Notes under the pieces: model-generated | Told to the model about the DNA's origin: nothing | What the model saw: only the letters and a program-made list of their open reading frames with translations | The model's database searches: none | Assembly (NCBI RefSeq): GCF_011397635.1 | Contig: NC_064773.1 | Coordinates: 28,495,449-28,559,448, forward strand | Direction of reading: 5' to 3' | Length of the DNA: 64,000 nt | Origin: Epinephelus fuscoguttatus | Taxonomy: Eukaryota > Chordata > Actinopteri > Perciformes > Serranidae | Translations under genes and position numbers: made by a program | Part shown: piece after piece, positions 10,630 to 22,400 of the stretch | Numbering within the stretch: the first letter of the stretch is position 1 | How the letters are laid out: each line of letters starts with the position of its first letter

Positions 10630-13600
10630 GTAAGGCTAAGGTGGCCTTGATCTCTTGGGTGGGGTCTCAGCAGAGTGGCAGGTTTGATTATGATGCAGCT
10701 GAGGGTGAGCTGCAGAATCAGGCTGATCAGAGACAGATGTCTGGAGTAATGTGGTGGCATCTTAGCAGTCAGATAAGGTTATTAGAGCTGTGGCCTGGGT
10801 GGCTCTTGGATTTGAAACGGCTAGGCTAAGTTGGAAAGTAGTGGAATAGAGAATCTTGAAGTGTCTACAAGTCAGTGATTAGCTTGAAAGTACTTGATTT
10901 CTTATTCAAAGAAGCAGCACTCAGATTCATTAGCCAAGTGTCAACATTTGACCAAGATAATATTCCAAAATAAAACTCCTGGATGGAGATTTGAGTTTAT
11001 GCAGCAGCAGGTGGGCATTCACCCAGTATAAGCAAATGTTTGAAACTCTAAACACAGTTGTTTCCATCTCAGGAAAACATCTGCACAGATTGGAGAAAAT
11101 CCACGCCAGCCAAATCTGCCGATTCCACCTTTCCCGTTTTGCTAATGACCAGAAAAGGTGCCACCCCTGACCTTGCCCACATCACCCCCATCAAACACAC
11201 AGCCCTGGCCGAACCCTGGACGCCCACGGCCAATCTGAAGATGCTCATCAGTGCCGCGAGCCCAGACATCCGGGACAGAGAGATGAAGAAGGTGCTGTTT
11301 AGACCCATAGAGAATGAGAAGGACAAGCCGGCGAGTCCAGATACTGTGGTGGAGGATACAGAGGTGGAGGACTCATGTCAGGTACGTGAAATGGGAGCTA
11401 AACTAAACTAAAACTATGTCATTAAAAAATACAGTTTCTACAACAGCCAAAAAGGCATTTGATAAGTTTTGTTCTTGTCGAAAATTATTCTTTGTCAGCT
11501 GGGGGAAAATCCGCCAGATTGCACTTCTTGTTTGATAGTTTAATTAAAGAAATGCCCTCAGAGGAACCCAAAATTTCAAGTCTTAAATGTTCATGGAGTA
11601 AACACATTTCCCTCACTTTATTCACATAAGCAGCTGAGCTCTCAAGATTGTGAGCTTTCAAAAGCACAAATACAAACACTCAGTTTTGCCTAATAGATAA
11701 AGTCATATTGTATATAAAGTGGCAGCCGGAGCCTGAAGTCACTGAGCTTTTGTGATACGATTATTTCTTAAATCCGACATGAAGGTTTTTCCAGCCTTAT
11801 CAGGATTGCAGGATTTAATTCTTTTCCAAAACATGTGCCCTTGTAGACATTAGTGTAAAAGCAAATAATGGCTCTGAACTGAGATGTGTGTTAATGTGTA
11901 TGCTACATGATGTCAGATTCTCTTAATTATTGGTAAAGCACAAGACAGAGGAGTGTTAATCATCTGTCTATGTATACGTTTGTCTGTCTGTCCAGTTTGA
12001 AGCTGTGGAGGAAGAGGATGACGCGGACAAAAAGCCGAGCAGGAAGCAGAAGAGCCTGGGTCTGCTGTGCCAGAAGTTCCTGGCCCTCTACCCTGACTAC
12101 CCACCGCCACACAGCCCCATCTGGATCTCTCTGGATGAGGTGGCGACCAATCTTGGTGAGAAAGAGAGTTTGGACTTGTCCCAGCCACTGCCTGTGCTGT
12201 TGCTGTAAACACCTCGTGGGAGGGAGATGATAATGGCAGCAGCTAATGTCCGTTTAATGAGCATTATAAAGTTTTTATGTTATTGCCTTTGGATTTAGGC
12301 ACAGTTGCTATGGATACTTGTTTTTCATATGAAGAGTATTTTTGCACTGCATTTAATGGAGGGTTGCTGAGCTGCAAGGCTCTTTAGTTTTATAACTTTC
12401 ATTCGTTTTAATCACAACAGTGACCATTTGGTGTGTATTTACTCAGATGTGAGCATATATTATCCAAGAACGAGTGGGTCATTTCTGTGCTCTTGTACTC
12501 AATTTTTCAGGAGTGGAGCGGAGGCGGATCTACGACATCGTCAACGTGCTGGAGTCTCTAATGATCGTGGGTCGGATTGCCAAGAACAGCTACACCTGGT
12601 ACGGTCGTCTGCGGCTGGAGGCCACGCTGGAGGAGCTGCAGAGGAGGGGTCGGCAGCAGGGCTACCACCTGCAGGTGGATCTGGCCACTGAGGAGAGGGA
12701 GGCTGGACCGGGGCGCGAGGACGACGGAGCGGAAGGGGACGCTGGCAACGGTAATGAACTGAGAGACTAAACTTAGAGTGGAAAACAAGAAAGAAACCAT
12801 CTTCTACCTTTTCCACCAGCTTGAATTTCCTCATCCCCTTCTCCTAGCACCCTTTGCATGCTTTAATGGTGGTGATAAAAGGAGCTGCAGTTTATTGTTG
12901 CACTTACAGTATAAACCATCTGTTTAATGCCGCACATCTAAAAATGTAAGGAGCACCTTCCACCAAATCATCTTGACAGCTGAACGATCAGTCCCTTCAA
13001 ACCCACAAGAATGAATACAAGCCTAGTTTCCATAGCGACTCCTCATACATGTACACACACATGCACACAGCTTCTCATTAAGAGGGTATGTGTGTTTAGT
13101 CTGGATAATAATAGTGCTTGTGGCAAAGAGGTAGTTAACAAAGGTACATGATGCCCATTGAGTGGTTCATGTCTGCTGGATTTGTTGTGGCTGGTTGGAT
13201 GTGATGACCTCAGTAATAATAATACATAATAGCTGTCATCGCAGCTGAGCAGCACAACAACAAACACCTACAGCAGAAATGGTGTTATTAAGGCATCCGC
13301 TGCACATTTAATCTCATGCATTATGATCAGGTCATTATTCCTTGCTGCTGCAACGACCCTGCTGATTAATAAGGTCGTCTTATCTTTTATTATGTAGAGT
13401 CCTGGGCGACTGGCAACAGGAAAGACAAATCTCTGCGCATCATGAGCCAGAAGTTTGTCATGCTGTTCCTGGTGTCTAAAACGCAGACGGTGACTCTGGA
13501 CGCAGCGGCGAAGATCCTCATCGAGGAGAGTCAGGACTCGTCAAGTCACAGCAAATACAAAAGTAAGAAGGCGTTAAACAATATGTCCTGCAGTATAAGT

Positions 13601-16600
13601 TGCTGTTTCTTTTGTGTAATCAAAACTAAACCTCATCCCTGTATCTTCAGCTAAGGTGCGGCGACTGTACGACATTGCAAATGTGCTGACCAGCCTGGGC
13701 CTCATAAAGAAGGTCCATGTGCGTGAGGAGAGAGGCAGGAAGCCGGCCTTCAAGTGGCTTGGCCCCGTTGAATTTAAAAAATCTGGAAGTGCTGGTAAGA
13801 ATTAAAGACAAGCTTTTGACAGTGATTAAAGGAATAGTTCCAATTTTTTTTAAGTACACCGACTATGGATAAGTGCCTCATACAAATAAAAAAAATCAGA
13901 CCTATCCCTTTAAGATGCATCAGTGTCATCTGTAAGGTGTTAGATTCATTGATAACTGCTCCTCAGCTGTAGAACATACTGTGAATCTGGCGGCTGCCGC
14001 GCTGCCTGAGGCCACGCAGCCAGGCCAGGACCTCAGAAGAGCCAAGATGGCACGGCATGCCTCTTTCAACATCACACCAACCTCTGCAGCCGTACAGCGG
14101 CTGATCAACTCTGCACCCTGCAGTCCACGACGAGACATTACGGGTAAGACATTTTTTGTCCATGCCATTGTTTAGTCAGTCAAAACGGAATAATTAATGA
14201 CATCAGAAGATTTTCTTATTCTTGTGGGATGAATGGTTTTCTCCTCACACTGCAGGTCTGCCAAACCAGCCCGTGGATTACTCCAGAAAGACAAGCAACA
14301 ATGCAGTGTGTCGACTGCAGTTTGGAAACAGCGCTGAGTGAGTTAATACTAACACACACACACACACACACACACACACTCAGATACTCTGTATCACCCC
14401 TGCATTCTCTTGGTTTAGATTCATCTACAGTCATCTACCACCGATTTACTGCCAAACTATTTACCGCACATAGTTGCTCTTTTTGCTAACCTTTGCCAGT
14501 CTATCAGTATTACTGGAGAAAATCCACATCAGCTGCTTTTAACAAGGGCAAATGGTCCTATAGCTGTTGGAAGATGAAGTCATTATATTATAAACGGTTC
14601 AGACTGAAGCTACACTATTACATCTAAATGAATAAAGTGAGTTTGTACTGTCACATTAGGCATTAGAAGCTATTTACAGTGACCTAGTTATAAGATGCAA
14701 AGGCTCCCCATTCACTGAAGGGGTTTTTAATCTCACTCTTCCATACATAATATTTCACAATCACTGCCAGTGTTTGCATTGGCTGGTGTGTTTGTAGCTT
14801 TAGGTTACATGCAAGCTATGGATATGAATAGTTTTTGTCTCCTGTGCGTGTATGCATTGGCTCCATAGAAACGGTACACAGTAGTTCATGTTATTTCTAT
14901 GGTTGGCTTGCTTGTGGCCAAACCACAGCTGCCCCAAGACTGTGGCTGTTAAGTGTTTTCAGAGGGAGGGAGATAATAGGGCTCAGAAGTGTGTGTTGAA
15001 AAGGAATATTTTAGACATGAAGCTGGGTAAGAATGCACCAGAGGCAGTGGTAGCCCACAGGATAAGAGCTGGAGGTTCATAGCTGGGAGGTGGCCAGTTA
15101 GGGGGGGACTAGAACCTGCAGGCCCAGTCAGGCTCAAGCTAAGAATTAAAGCTTTAATTCTGATGAATAATCATGTTTTAATTCTTTGTTTCCCCCATAG
15201 TAACCGTCCCACCAGCAGCAGCAACCCATTAGCTCCATCCTCTGCTCATCCCACCCTGCTGGCACCTTCCCTCCACCCAGAGCACCTCTTTGCACCTTCC
15301 CCCTCTCCCCACTGCTTGGCCTACCTGCCCAGCCTGTCCCAGCCCTCGGTGGTCATGCTGTACAGGGCGCCAGACAAGCCCGAGCAGATGCCTGAGGGTC
15401 AGAGATCGCCTCGGTTGGAGTCTGAGGAGGGGAGGAAAAGAAGGAGGGAAGAAAGGGAAGAGGAGGGGGCGGTGGTGAAGAAGAAGGGAACGTTTGGGTT
15501 AGAGGAATGTGAAAAGGTGAGGTGCTGTTTGATGCGTTTACTTGTATGTTGAAATTTTTACTTTACTGAGACCAGTTTAATTATTTTGGTTCACTAGAGT
15601 TATATAAAGTCTTTTTTCTGTGTTTTGCACCCACAGTCACAAGATCCTGTTAGTATTTCTGGAGAGCAGACCGTTAAATTGAAAATATGAAACACTACAC
15701 GCTCACTGACTAGGATAACTCCTGCCTGGTATAATTAAAGACTATATATTAGTAATGTATGGGATATTTGATAATTGGAAACCCTAGTCGTTAATCAGGC
15801 CACACGATTCCAGTAATTGGAAAAGTCCAATTTTTTATGATTAGATTATCTTTTAGAAGGTAGATTAGGAGAAGAGACTTAAAGCACTGCACCTTTGCTT
15901 CAAGAAATTGACTCTGCAGAAGTTAATGTCATTAGAAGGCGAGGGTTTTAAGTACTGAGCTAAGTTGTTACACGTTATAATATAAACTGTTCATTCAAGG
16001 TGGATTGTAGAGGAGGAATAGTGCCATGCATCGGGGGTTACATGGATACAGTAAAAATAGGGTGGTTCTTCTATTATAAATGTCCATCAGCTGGTCCAGG
16101 TTAATTTATTTCAAGTTTGTTTTCCCTCCAGATGAGAGCTGAACCTCAAAGGGAAGCAGCAGAGTGTTCACAAACGCATAACAGCGGGATTTCCCCAAAT
16201 CACCGGGTGCCCGATGAGAGTCAAGGTGCCAGCAGCAGCGAGCCCACCCAACCATCACACTACCTCTATGTACCCAACAACGCAGGTACATACACAACTT
16301 TGTCAAAACTCTTGACACTCAATCAAGAATAATCTGTTGCTATAACCATATGCAGCATGTAGAAACATTACATTGATGTTAAGAAAATTGATAATGGTGC
16401 AAGTTTCTGGGTTTATTAAATCAACACCTCTGATGTGTAGTAATGATGTAGTGATACCTGGTTCTTCCCATTCCCATATTTAGCTTATCAAGATTGTAGG
16501 TTTAAAAAAAACAAACACGTATCTAAACTAACTGATTTCTGTCTTAAAAAGTATTTAAAACATTAGTAAAACAAAACAGTTGTTTGAGCACAGATTGACT

Positions 16601-18508
16601 CTTCAGAACAGGGGTGAGTTAATTTGGAGCTTTAGGAAGCTTCAAGAAGCAAATAAGTGTTGGAAGTCTTGTGGGAGAATCACATTATTAAAACTGACGA
16701 AGGGGAGGCTGTTTGTGCCAGTAGGTTCCTACAGGCAGGAAAATCCCAGAGGGACCGAAGTTTACTTAGAGAGTGTAAACAATATTAGTATGAGTAACCT
16801 TTGGGGAAATTACTTAAAATAAAAAAAAAAAACAGTACCTAATTCATAATTTTTACCCCTTAAAACCTTAATAAGCACAAGATAAGAGTAAAATAGATAT
16901 AATTTCGTTAACTAAAAACCGTCACGTTTTTTATTTGTTGGATTTAGGGCAGTGCGATATGTCTAATAATAATATTTTTAGGCGATATCACGATATGCAA
17001 TATGTATAGATATTTTGAAAACAACACTAAACAACTGTGGACTACTAAAATACTCAACTACTAAATAAACTAGTTAAAATAAAGTTAAATAAAGTATGGT
17101 TACAATACAGTTAAATGTGTGTTTTCCTGATCTACAGGTCTGAATAGCTTCAACTTCCTCCTCTCTGCCGGCCAGCCACCAGCCAGTCTAGCACTTCCTC
17201 CCAGCAGCGTTCCCACCTTGGCGCTGCCCTACGTCCTGGTGCCCTCCGCAGCCCTCTCCCACTACCCCCTGGTGGCCAGCGGTTTACAGCAGCAAGGCTC
17301 CGACGCCCATAACAAACTGAGCTTCAGCCTGCCTGCTGTGATGTCACCTGCTCACTTCATGGTGGGGGCGGCACCATACGGTCTGGCAGCTGCCACATCA
17401 GAGATGAGCAGGTCCCCGCTTCCATCGCCGTCCACTCCAGAACAGAACGGGCTGTACGGGTCAGCGTCGGGCACTCCACATTCTCCCTCAGGACCACGTC
17501 ACACTGTCACCATCAACACACAAGAACCACTGGTAAGGACTATTGTAGCTCTCCTCACACGTACACACATCGCTGCTCTGAAAACGCATTAACTCCGACA
17601 TCATTTGCCGTCATAATGATACATGACCTTTCTGGTACCAGGCACTTGCAAAATGCCATGACGCAGCTTGACATGAGTGCTGCATCTGTTTTGTGAAGGT
17701 TTCCCCTCATTTACTCGTTTAGACAGTTACTCATTTAGCAGTTCAAGATGATTAATCTCCAAGTTGTTGAATAGGGATTAATGTTCTTGCCTGCAATGCT
17801 CTTCTCAAACAGTCGCTTTAGATGACCTGCTGAGGCGCTGGATGGATGGCTAATTAATGCAGCATTAGAAACAATGTGATGGGTCAATGGCCGTGTTGTA
17901 ATGAGGCATAAATCAGGGATGTCCTCTCGTTCCCCCCACGTTCACTTTGAATACAGGCAGAGTGGTGCTTTCATGAAACATCCAGGTGTTAGTTACCAGA
18001 GTATTTTCTCTTTTAAACCCTGCAGAGACTTTATATTTTCTTGAGTTCATTAGAATTTCTTATCTTTTCCATTAATTTACAGTATTTTTATCGTAGTCTG
18101 GTGATAGAGTTGTGAGCAGGGGCCGAGTTGTCATTTGACGAGAGACGCCCCAAGTTTTGAGATTTGGTAGTCAGCAGTTGGACCTTTAACAAGTCACCTG
18201 TAAAGAGCTATGACATTGACAGTTATGTCACACCTGAGAGTCTTTGAATGCATCTCCAAAGAAACCCCACAGTACGTGACATTAATGTAACTACCTGGAG
18301 CAGGTTGTGTTGTAAATGTTCTCCCATCTGACATCACCCTCTGCCTTCACAGACCCCACATACTCCAAAGGAAACCACACCATCTGCCTCAAAGGCTTTC
18401 TTCCAGACCCCAGGCACGCTGGGAAGTGTAGTCAGCGCTGCACCCGCTGCCCGAAAAAGAGGCTCTGCACAGAGGAGACTGGACGTCGGCCACCCACCAA
18501 CCAGTTAG
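10531..18508 (+). CDS. e2f7: Atypical E2F transcription factor E2F7 (12 coding exons, spliced)
   Basis: E2F7 is a nuclear repressor of E2F target genes that binds DNA without a DP partner through two winged-helix domains. Exons: 10531-10629, 11073-11381, 11996-12155, 12511-12750, 13398-13562, 13651-13794, 13967-14143, 14256-14337, 15201-15516, 16132-16285, 17138-17532, 18353-18508. All junctions are GT-AG and keep frame, giving 2397 nt or 798 residues. DNA-binding domain 1 spans about residues 152-222 with RRRIYDI at 193-199. Domain 2 spans about 280-363 with VRRLYDI at 327-333. There is no dimerisation, transactivation or RB-binding region, as expected for E2F7/E2F8. Residues 1-20 and [20 protein letters not shown] in exon 3 resemble mammalian E2F7 as I remember it, as does the C-terminal SAQRRL, so E2F7 fits better than E2F8. 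The start is the first ATG of exon 2 and gives the family MEVxCLxLKDL beginning. The product is shorter than human E2F7 (911 aa from memory), mainly in the Ser/Pro-rich C-terminal half. Confidence 0.95.
11073..11381 (+). CDS. e2f7: E2f7 coding exon 2
   Basis: Encodes residues 34-136 and is phase 0 at both ends. It holds the conserved [12 protein letters not shown] block followed by ASPDIRDRE and RPIEN. The PIDLS motif that I recall as the CtBP-binding site of mammalian E2F7 is not present here. Confidence 0.93.
11996..12155 (+). CDS. e2f7: E2f7 coding exon 3 (DNA-binding domain 1, first half)
   Basis: Encodes residues 137-190, with an acidic lead-in and then [18 protein letters not shown] and the [11 protein letters not shown] helix. 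The acceptor is TCCAG and the donor GTGAGA; it ends in phase 1. Confidence 0.95.
12511..12750 (+). CDS. e2f7: E2f7 coding exon 4 (DNA-binding domain 1, second half)
   Basis: Encodes residues 190-270. It carries the recognition helix [14 protein letters not shown] and the wing, then a Glu/Arg/Gly-rich linker to the second domain. The donor is GTAATG. The linker is poorly conserved compared with mammals. Confidence 0.94.
13398..13562 (+). CDS. e2f7: E2f7 coding exon 5 (DNA-binding domain 2, first half)
   Basis: Encodes residues 270-325: [20 protein letters not shown], then the [11 protein letters not shown] helix. The donor is GTAAGA, phase 1. Confidence 0.95.
13651..13794 (+). CDS. e2f7: E2f7 coding exon 6 (DNA-binding domain 2, second half)
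   Basis: Encodes residues 325-373. It carries [20 protein letters not shown] and [11 protein letters not shown], the second recognition helix and wing. It lies only 88 nt after the previous exon. The donor is GTAAGA, phase 1. Confidence 0.95.
13967..14143 (+). CDS. e2f7: E2f7 coding exon 7
   Basis: Encodes residues 373-432 after DNA-binding domain 2. It includes the basic [11 protein letters not shown] segment, which resembles the RLARHGSFN motif of mammalian E2F7, a possible phosphorylation site. The donor is GTAAGA, phase 1. Confidence 0.9.
14256..14337 (+). CDS. e2f7: E2f7 coding exon 8
   Basis: An 82-nt exon for residues 432-459. The acceptor is CTGCAG and the donor GTGAGT. It ends in phase 2 and is completed by the first base of the next exon (GA|T, Asp). 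A CA microsatellite begins 13 nt into the following intron. Confidence 0.85.
14338..15200 (+). other. E2f7 intron between coding exons 8 and 9
   Basis: It contains the CA microsatellite at 14351-14379. The rest shows no coding similarity or repeat that I recognise. The introns at 10630-11072, 11382-11995, 12156-12510, 12751-13397, 15517-16131 and 16286-17137 are likewise without recognisable content. Confidence 0.5.
14351..14379. repeat. (CA)n microsatellite in E2f7 intron
   Basis: A perfect run of about 14 CA units begins 13 nt after the exon 8 donor. Confidence 0.95.
15201..15516 (+). CDS. e2f7: E2f7 coding exon 9
   Basis: Encodes residues 459-564. The Ser/Pro/Leu-rich part includes VVMLYRAP, similar to the FMLYGS stretch of mammals. 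It is followed by a highly charged Glu/Arg/Lys run near [15 protein letters not shown] and a KKKG cluster that may serve as a nuclear signal. It ends in phase 0 at GTGAGG. Confidence 0.92.
16132..16285 (+). CDS. e2f7: E2f7 coding exon 10
   Basis: Encodes residues 565-616, a Ser/Glu-rich low-complexity stretch ending [11 protein letters not shown]. This resembles the LLQYLCVQSPAG part of mammalian E2F7. The acceptor CCTCCAG is strong; the donor is GTACAT. Confidence 0.88.
17138..17532 (+). CDS. e2f7: E2f7 coding exon 11
   Basis: Encodes residues 616-747. It begins [15 protein letters not shown], matching the GLNGFNVLLSGSQTP region of the family, and continues Pro/Ser/Ala-rich with [11 protein letters not shown] and [11 protein letters not shown]. 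Phase 0 end at GTAAGG. Reading past the donor would add only about 20 residues before a stop. Confidence 0.93.
17533..18352 (+). other. Last E2f7 intron
   Basis: A stretch at about 17690-17960 has homeobox-like GGCTAATTAATGCAGCATTA and other CNE-like texture. Otherwise I see nothing in it. Confidence 0.35.
18353..18508 (+). CDS. e2f7: E2f7 last coding exon
   Basis: Encodes residues 748-798 and the TAG stop at 18506-18508. It contains [12 protein letters not shown] and the basic [11 protein letters not shown] tail, a clear match to the C-terminus of E2F7. The acceptor is TTCACAG. Confidence 0.94.
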   Translation, partial: TPHTPKETTPSASKAFFQTPGTLGSVVSAAPAARKRGSAQRRLDVGHPPTS

Positions 18509-20090
18509 ACGTGTGAGGAGACGGAATAGGTGCCAACATGCTGTTTTAACACTCAGGTGTTGATCCTTGAAGTGAAAAATGTGGTTTCAAACTATTGGTG
18601 CTTTGTTTTATTAATTATTAAATTAAGGGTTTCCTGAAAAACCTAAGAACACAAATTTAAGTTTGTTGAAACTTAAATTAACTTCCCCAAAACACAAGGC
18701 AGCAATGTGAAGATTGCTAATGACTGTACGTTTTTAACAAATTGTGGTTTCCATTGTTTGTTCGTGACATTAACAGTTGAAATGTGCCTCCTGGTTTAAT
18801 TATAGGACACCAGTTTTCAGAGTGAATGAGTGAAGCTGTATTGCCAATGTTACAGTGCCCTCCTGTGGTGGGAGTCGGCCGCTGCTGTATTTTTTTTATT
18901 TCAGCCTTAATTTTCCCTCCCAGATGTGACCATGCTGCCTAATTCCCCATCACTTGTGTATTAAAGCCCAATTGCTATTTATATTTTAGCTAATATATGT
19001 TGAATACAGGGACTGTAATTTAACATTAACATTTTGAGCACTAAGTACGTGACAGAACGTCTGTCTAATTTTCAACTGATTGTCGTTTGTTGGCCCCTTC
19101 AGGTTTTATTTCATCACCAAGGTGTAATAGGAAATCTATTAGCTGCTGATCACCAGTTTACATGGACAGTAGTGGACAATCCTCTCTTGGCTCATTTCAG
19201 AAATTACTGTGAGGAGAAGATCACTAACGCCTTCAATGTTTACAGCCAGCCAAGAATCTCGAGGAACAGTTCTTGGACTTCTTGTTGCAGGGCAGGTGCA
19301 TTTATTTACTCATCAGGAAGACTAATGTTACTGGTGCTGTGTTTGTTTTCACTCAGTAGCTGCAACCATAGTGCTTAATGGTTAAACACCAACCCTGTAG
19401 CTTTGTTCCTGACTGACTGAAGGACAATGTGACTTTCAGGTACTTGAATACTTGTGACTTTACTAGAAATTGATTTTGAAGAGATATCAGAGTACTGTAA
19501 AGATATTTTCTATCCTTAATTTAACCAGGCAGTCTCCCAGTATGACCACAACCTGCTTTTGGCTGGTGCACTTGGGGGTTAAGTGCCTTACTTAAAAGGC
19601 ACGTTGCCAAGAGAAGAGAGTTATTGCCTTAGTACAGATTTTCTCAGGTTGTCTAGAGACTTGTATCAACAGTCCTCTAGTCACGAGCCCACTAACTTGC
19701 CTCCAGACAACTCAGCCATGCTTTGCATGGGAATCATTTAGGAGAGCTTAGCTATGTCACACCAAAGGGTGCACAACTCATCCACTCTGACTGAGCAGTG
19801 GATGTGTCTTCATTATTGTACAGTTTTATGTCAGTAATTATTTTTGTACATTGTATTCATAGTGTCATTCATACCTTCACATGCAGAATGTTAAATGCTG
19901 CTTGACTGTGTTTGAAATATTGATTATTGCACTGCTAGTTTTAGTAGTCGTGTCCTCTGATCTAATTTTCACAAAACCTGGAGCTCTTCCTTCACTGTAG
20001 CTCTGCTGTCTCTGTAGTTATGAGCCAAACTGGTTCTCTTCTGTATGACTTTCACAAACTTTAATTAAAAATGTATGCCGCTGACCAGCT
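18509..20090 (+). other. e2f7: E2f7 3' UTR
   Basis: About 1.6 kb of AT-rich, non-coding sequence follows the stop. A poly(A) signal variant ATTAAA lies at 20064-20069 and a GT-rich stretch at 20094-20105, a fitting cleavage context. Earlier alternative ends cannot be excluded. Confidence 0.5.
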
Positions 20091-21050
20091 TTGTTCTGTG
20101 TGTGTTTTAAACTGGGGAATTTGTTGCTGTATTTTCAGGTATTTTTTCACCAAATGTTAACGAATATAACCTTGATTTTGGATAATAAGATAGCCTCCCT
20201 GTTCTGAATTAACTGTGCTCTGTAGTTTTACTTTACAATGGGGAAAAAAAAACCTAAAATAGCAATCCAAATGTTGACAGAATTACAGATGGCTTCAGTT
20301 TGCCAATTTACAAATTTACAGATGCCACCAATAATTCAGAGTCCAATTCAGAATGGCCCAGCAGATGGAAGCAAGCCATGCTAATGTGGTCGGTTGACAC
20401 TCTTCATCTGTAACACAATTCCTGTTTGCTGCAAACTCAGTGCAGTATTGTACACATCAAACATTAATATGGGACTGACAATCTGCATTATTAAAAAAAT
20501 GATTCACTGCTCAAATGCCAGAGTAAAAAAAAAAAACAAAAGCACAGAGGTGGTTAAAATTCAAATTATGCATGCAGAGAACGCATCGGTACGCTGAGGT
20601 TAAATTCTTATTCATAATGAATGAAATTCCGTTGGGGAGAAGCACAATCAATACATCAAGTGTGATCTCGGGGTCAGATCAGGCTGATTGAGTCACACTT
20701 AAAAACACACACACCATCTGTGTGAGGACATAAACATCTAATCTAAGCTTTTATATCAGCACTAAAATGGAGCTGAGGGAGCTGCCAATAGATGTGTTTG
20801 GCCCCTGCCAGGCACTTATGACACTAAACCTCAGCAGATGGGACAATTAACTTTATATAGACCGATAGTTTAGCCAAGTATCTGCTGTGGCCAAAAACCA
20901 CTTCAATGGAAACACGCTGTTCCTGAGGCAAACCAGAACAATCCACTTTCAAATACACCGCTACCACTGCAATTCCCACCACCGTCATACTGGACTGTTT
21001 TTTTTTAACCACTGCACTACTATATAGTGTGAACCTACTATGCTTGTTCT
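20091..21050. other. Intergenic
   Basis: No gene was recognised between the E2f7 3' end and the CTA satellite. Confidence 0.5.
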
Positions 21051-21054
21051 TCTT

Positions 21055-21057
21055 ATT

Positions 21058-21100
<43 letters not shown>

Positions 21101-22135
21101 AAGTTCTACCACTACACCAAAACTACTGCAAGTCCTGCTACACTACCCTACTCACTAGTACAAGTTTGGCTACTACTATATACTAGTTCTAGTACTACCA
21201 TGCCACTAACTAGTTCCACTACTACACCACCAACTATTGCAAGTTCTTCTACTACTGCTATACCACTAACTATTACAAGTTCTACAACTACAAAACGAAC
21301 AACTGCAAGTTCTACCACTACTACTACTACAACACTACTGACTATTACAAGTTCAAGTGCTACTATACACTATAACTACTTCTGCTTCCTCCACGCCACT
21401 TTTACAAGTTCTACAACTACACTATTATACATTCTACTACTACACCACTCTTGCAAGTTCTACAACCATTTCAAGTTCAACTACTACACTACTCACCATT
21501 GCAAGTTCAACTACTACTTTACACAATTGCTAGTTCTACTACTCCCACACCACTAACACGTTCTACTACTACACCTCTAACTATTGCAAGTTTTACCACT
21601 ACACCACCATCTTAAGTTCTACTACTACACTATTATTGCAAGTTTAACAATTATACCACTAATTATTGCCAGTTCTACAACTACACCACCAATCACTGCA
21701 AGTTCTACTACTACTAGTACACTACTCGCTATTGCTACACACTATTGCTCACCATTACAACTATACACTGTTGCTAGTTCTGGTACTGCTACACCACTTG
21801 CTATTGCAAGTTCTACTACTACACCACTTCTATTGCAAATTCTACTACTACACCACTGTTGCAAGTTCTTCTACTACTAGCCTACTGCTACACCACTAAC
21901 TATTGCAAGTTCTACTACTACACCACTGTTGCAAGTTCTTCTACTACTAGCCTACTACTACACCACTTCTATTGCAAGTTCTACTACTACACCACTGTTG
22001 CAAGTTCTTCTACTACTAGCCTACTGCTACACCACTAACTACTGCAAGTTCTACTACACCACTGTTGCAAGTTCTTCTACTACTACACCACTAACTATTG
22101 CAAGTTCTACTACAGCACTGTTGCAAGTTCTTCTT

Positions 22136-22201
<66 letters not shown>

Positions 22202-22400
22202 ACTATTGCAAGTTCAACAACTACTATACATTGTTGCTAGTTCTAGTATTCCCACACCACTAACTAACAAACAAGATCTACTACTACCACGTCACTAACT
22301 TGCTAGTTCTACTATTCCTACTCCACTATTGCTATTTCTAGTTCTACTACTTCTACACCACTGCCATTACTACTTCTGCAGTTACCACTGTGAACACGTC
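21055..22400. repeat. CTA microsatellite expanded into a complex satellite
   Basis: Pure (CTA)n tracts lie at about 21058-21101 and 22133-22201. Between them are degenerate units of the form ATTGCAAGTTCTACTACTAC followed by ACCACT, and a longer unit with CACTGTTGCAAGTTCTTC repeated at least four times (21855-22080). It translates as Ser/Thr-rich in one frame only because of its composition. Confidence 0.9.

Noticed and set aside
21029-21556. 175-codon open frame, Ser/Thr-rich and mucin-like
   Set aside because: It lies wholly in the CTA satellite. Other frames of the array are also open, and it has no signal peptide, splice support or family match.
21055-22400. CRISPR-like array of repeats
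   Set aside because: The repeats are contiguous tandem units without unique spacers, in vertebrate DNA.
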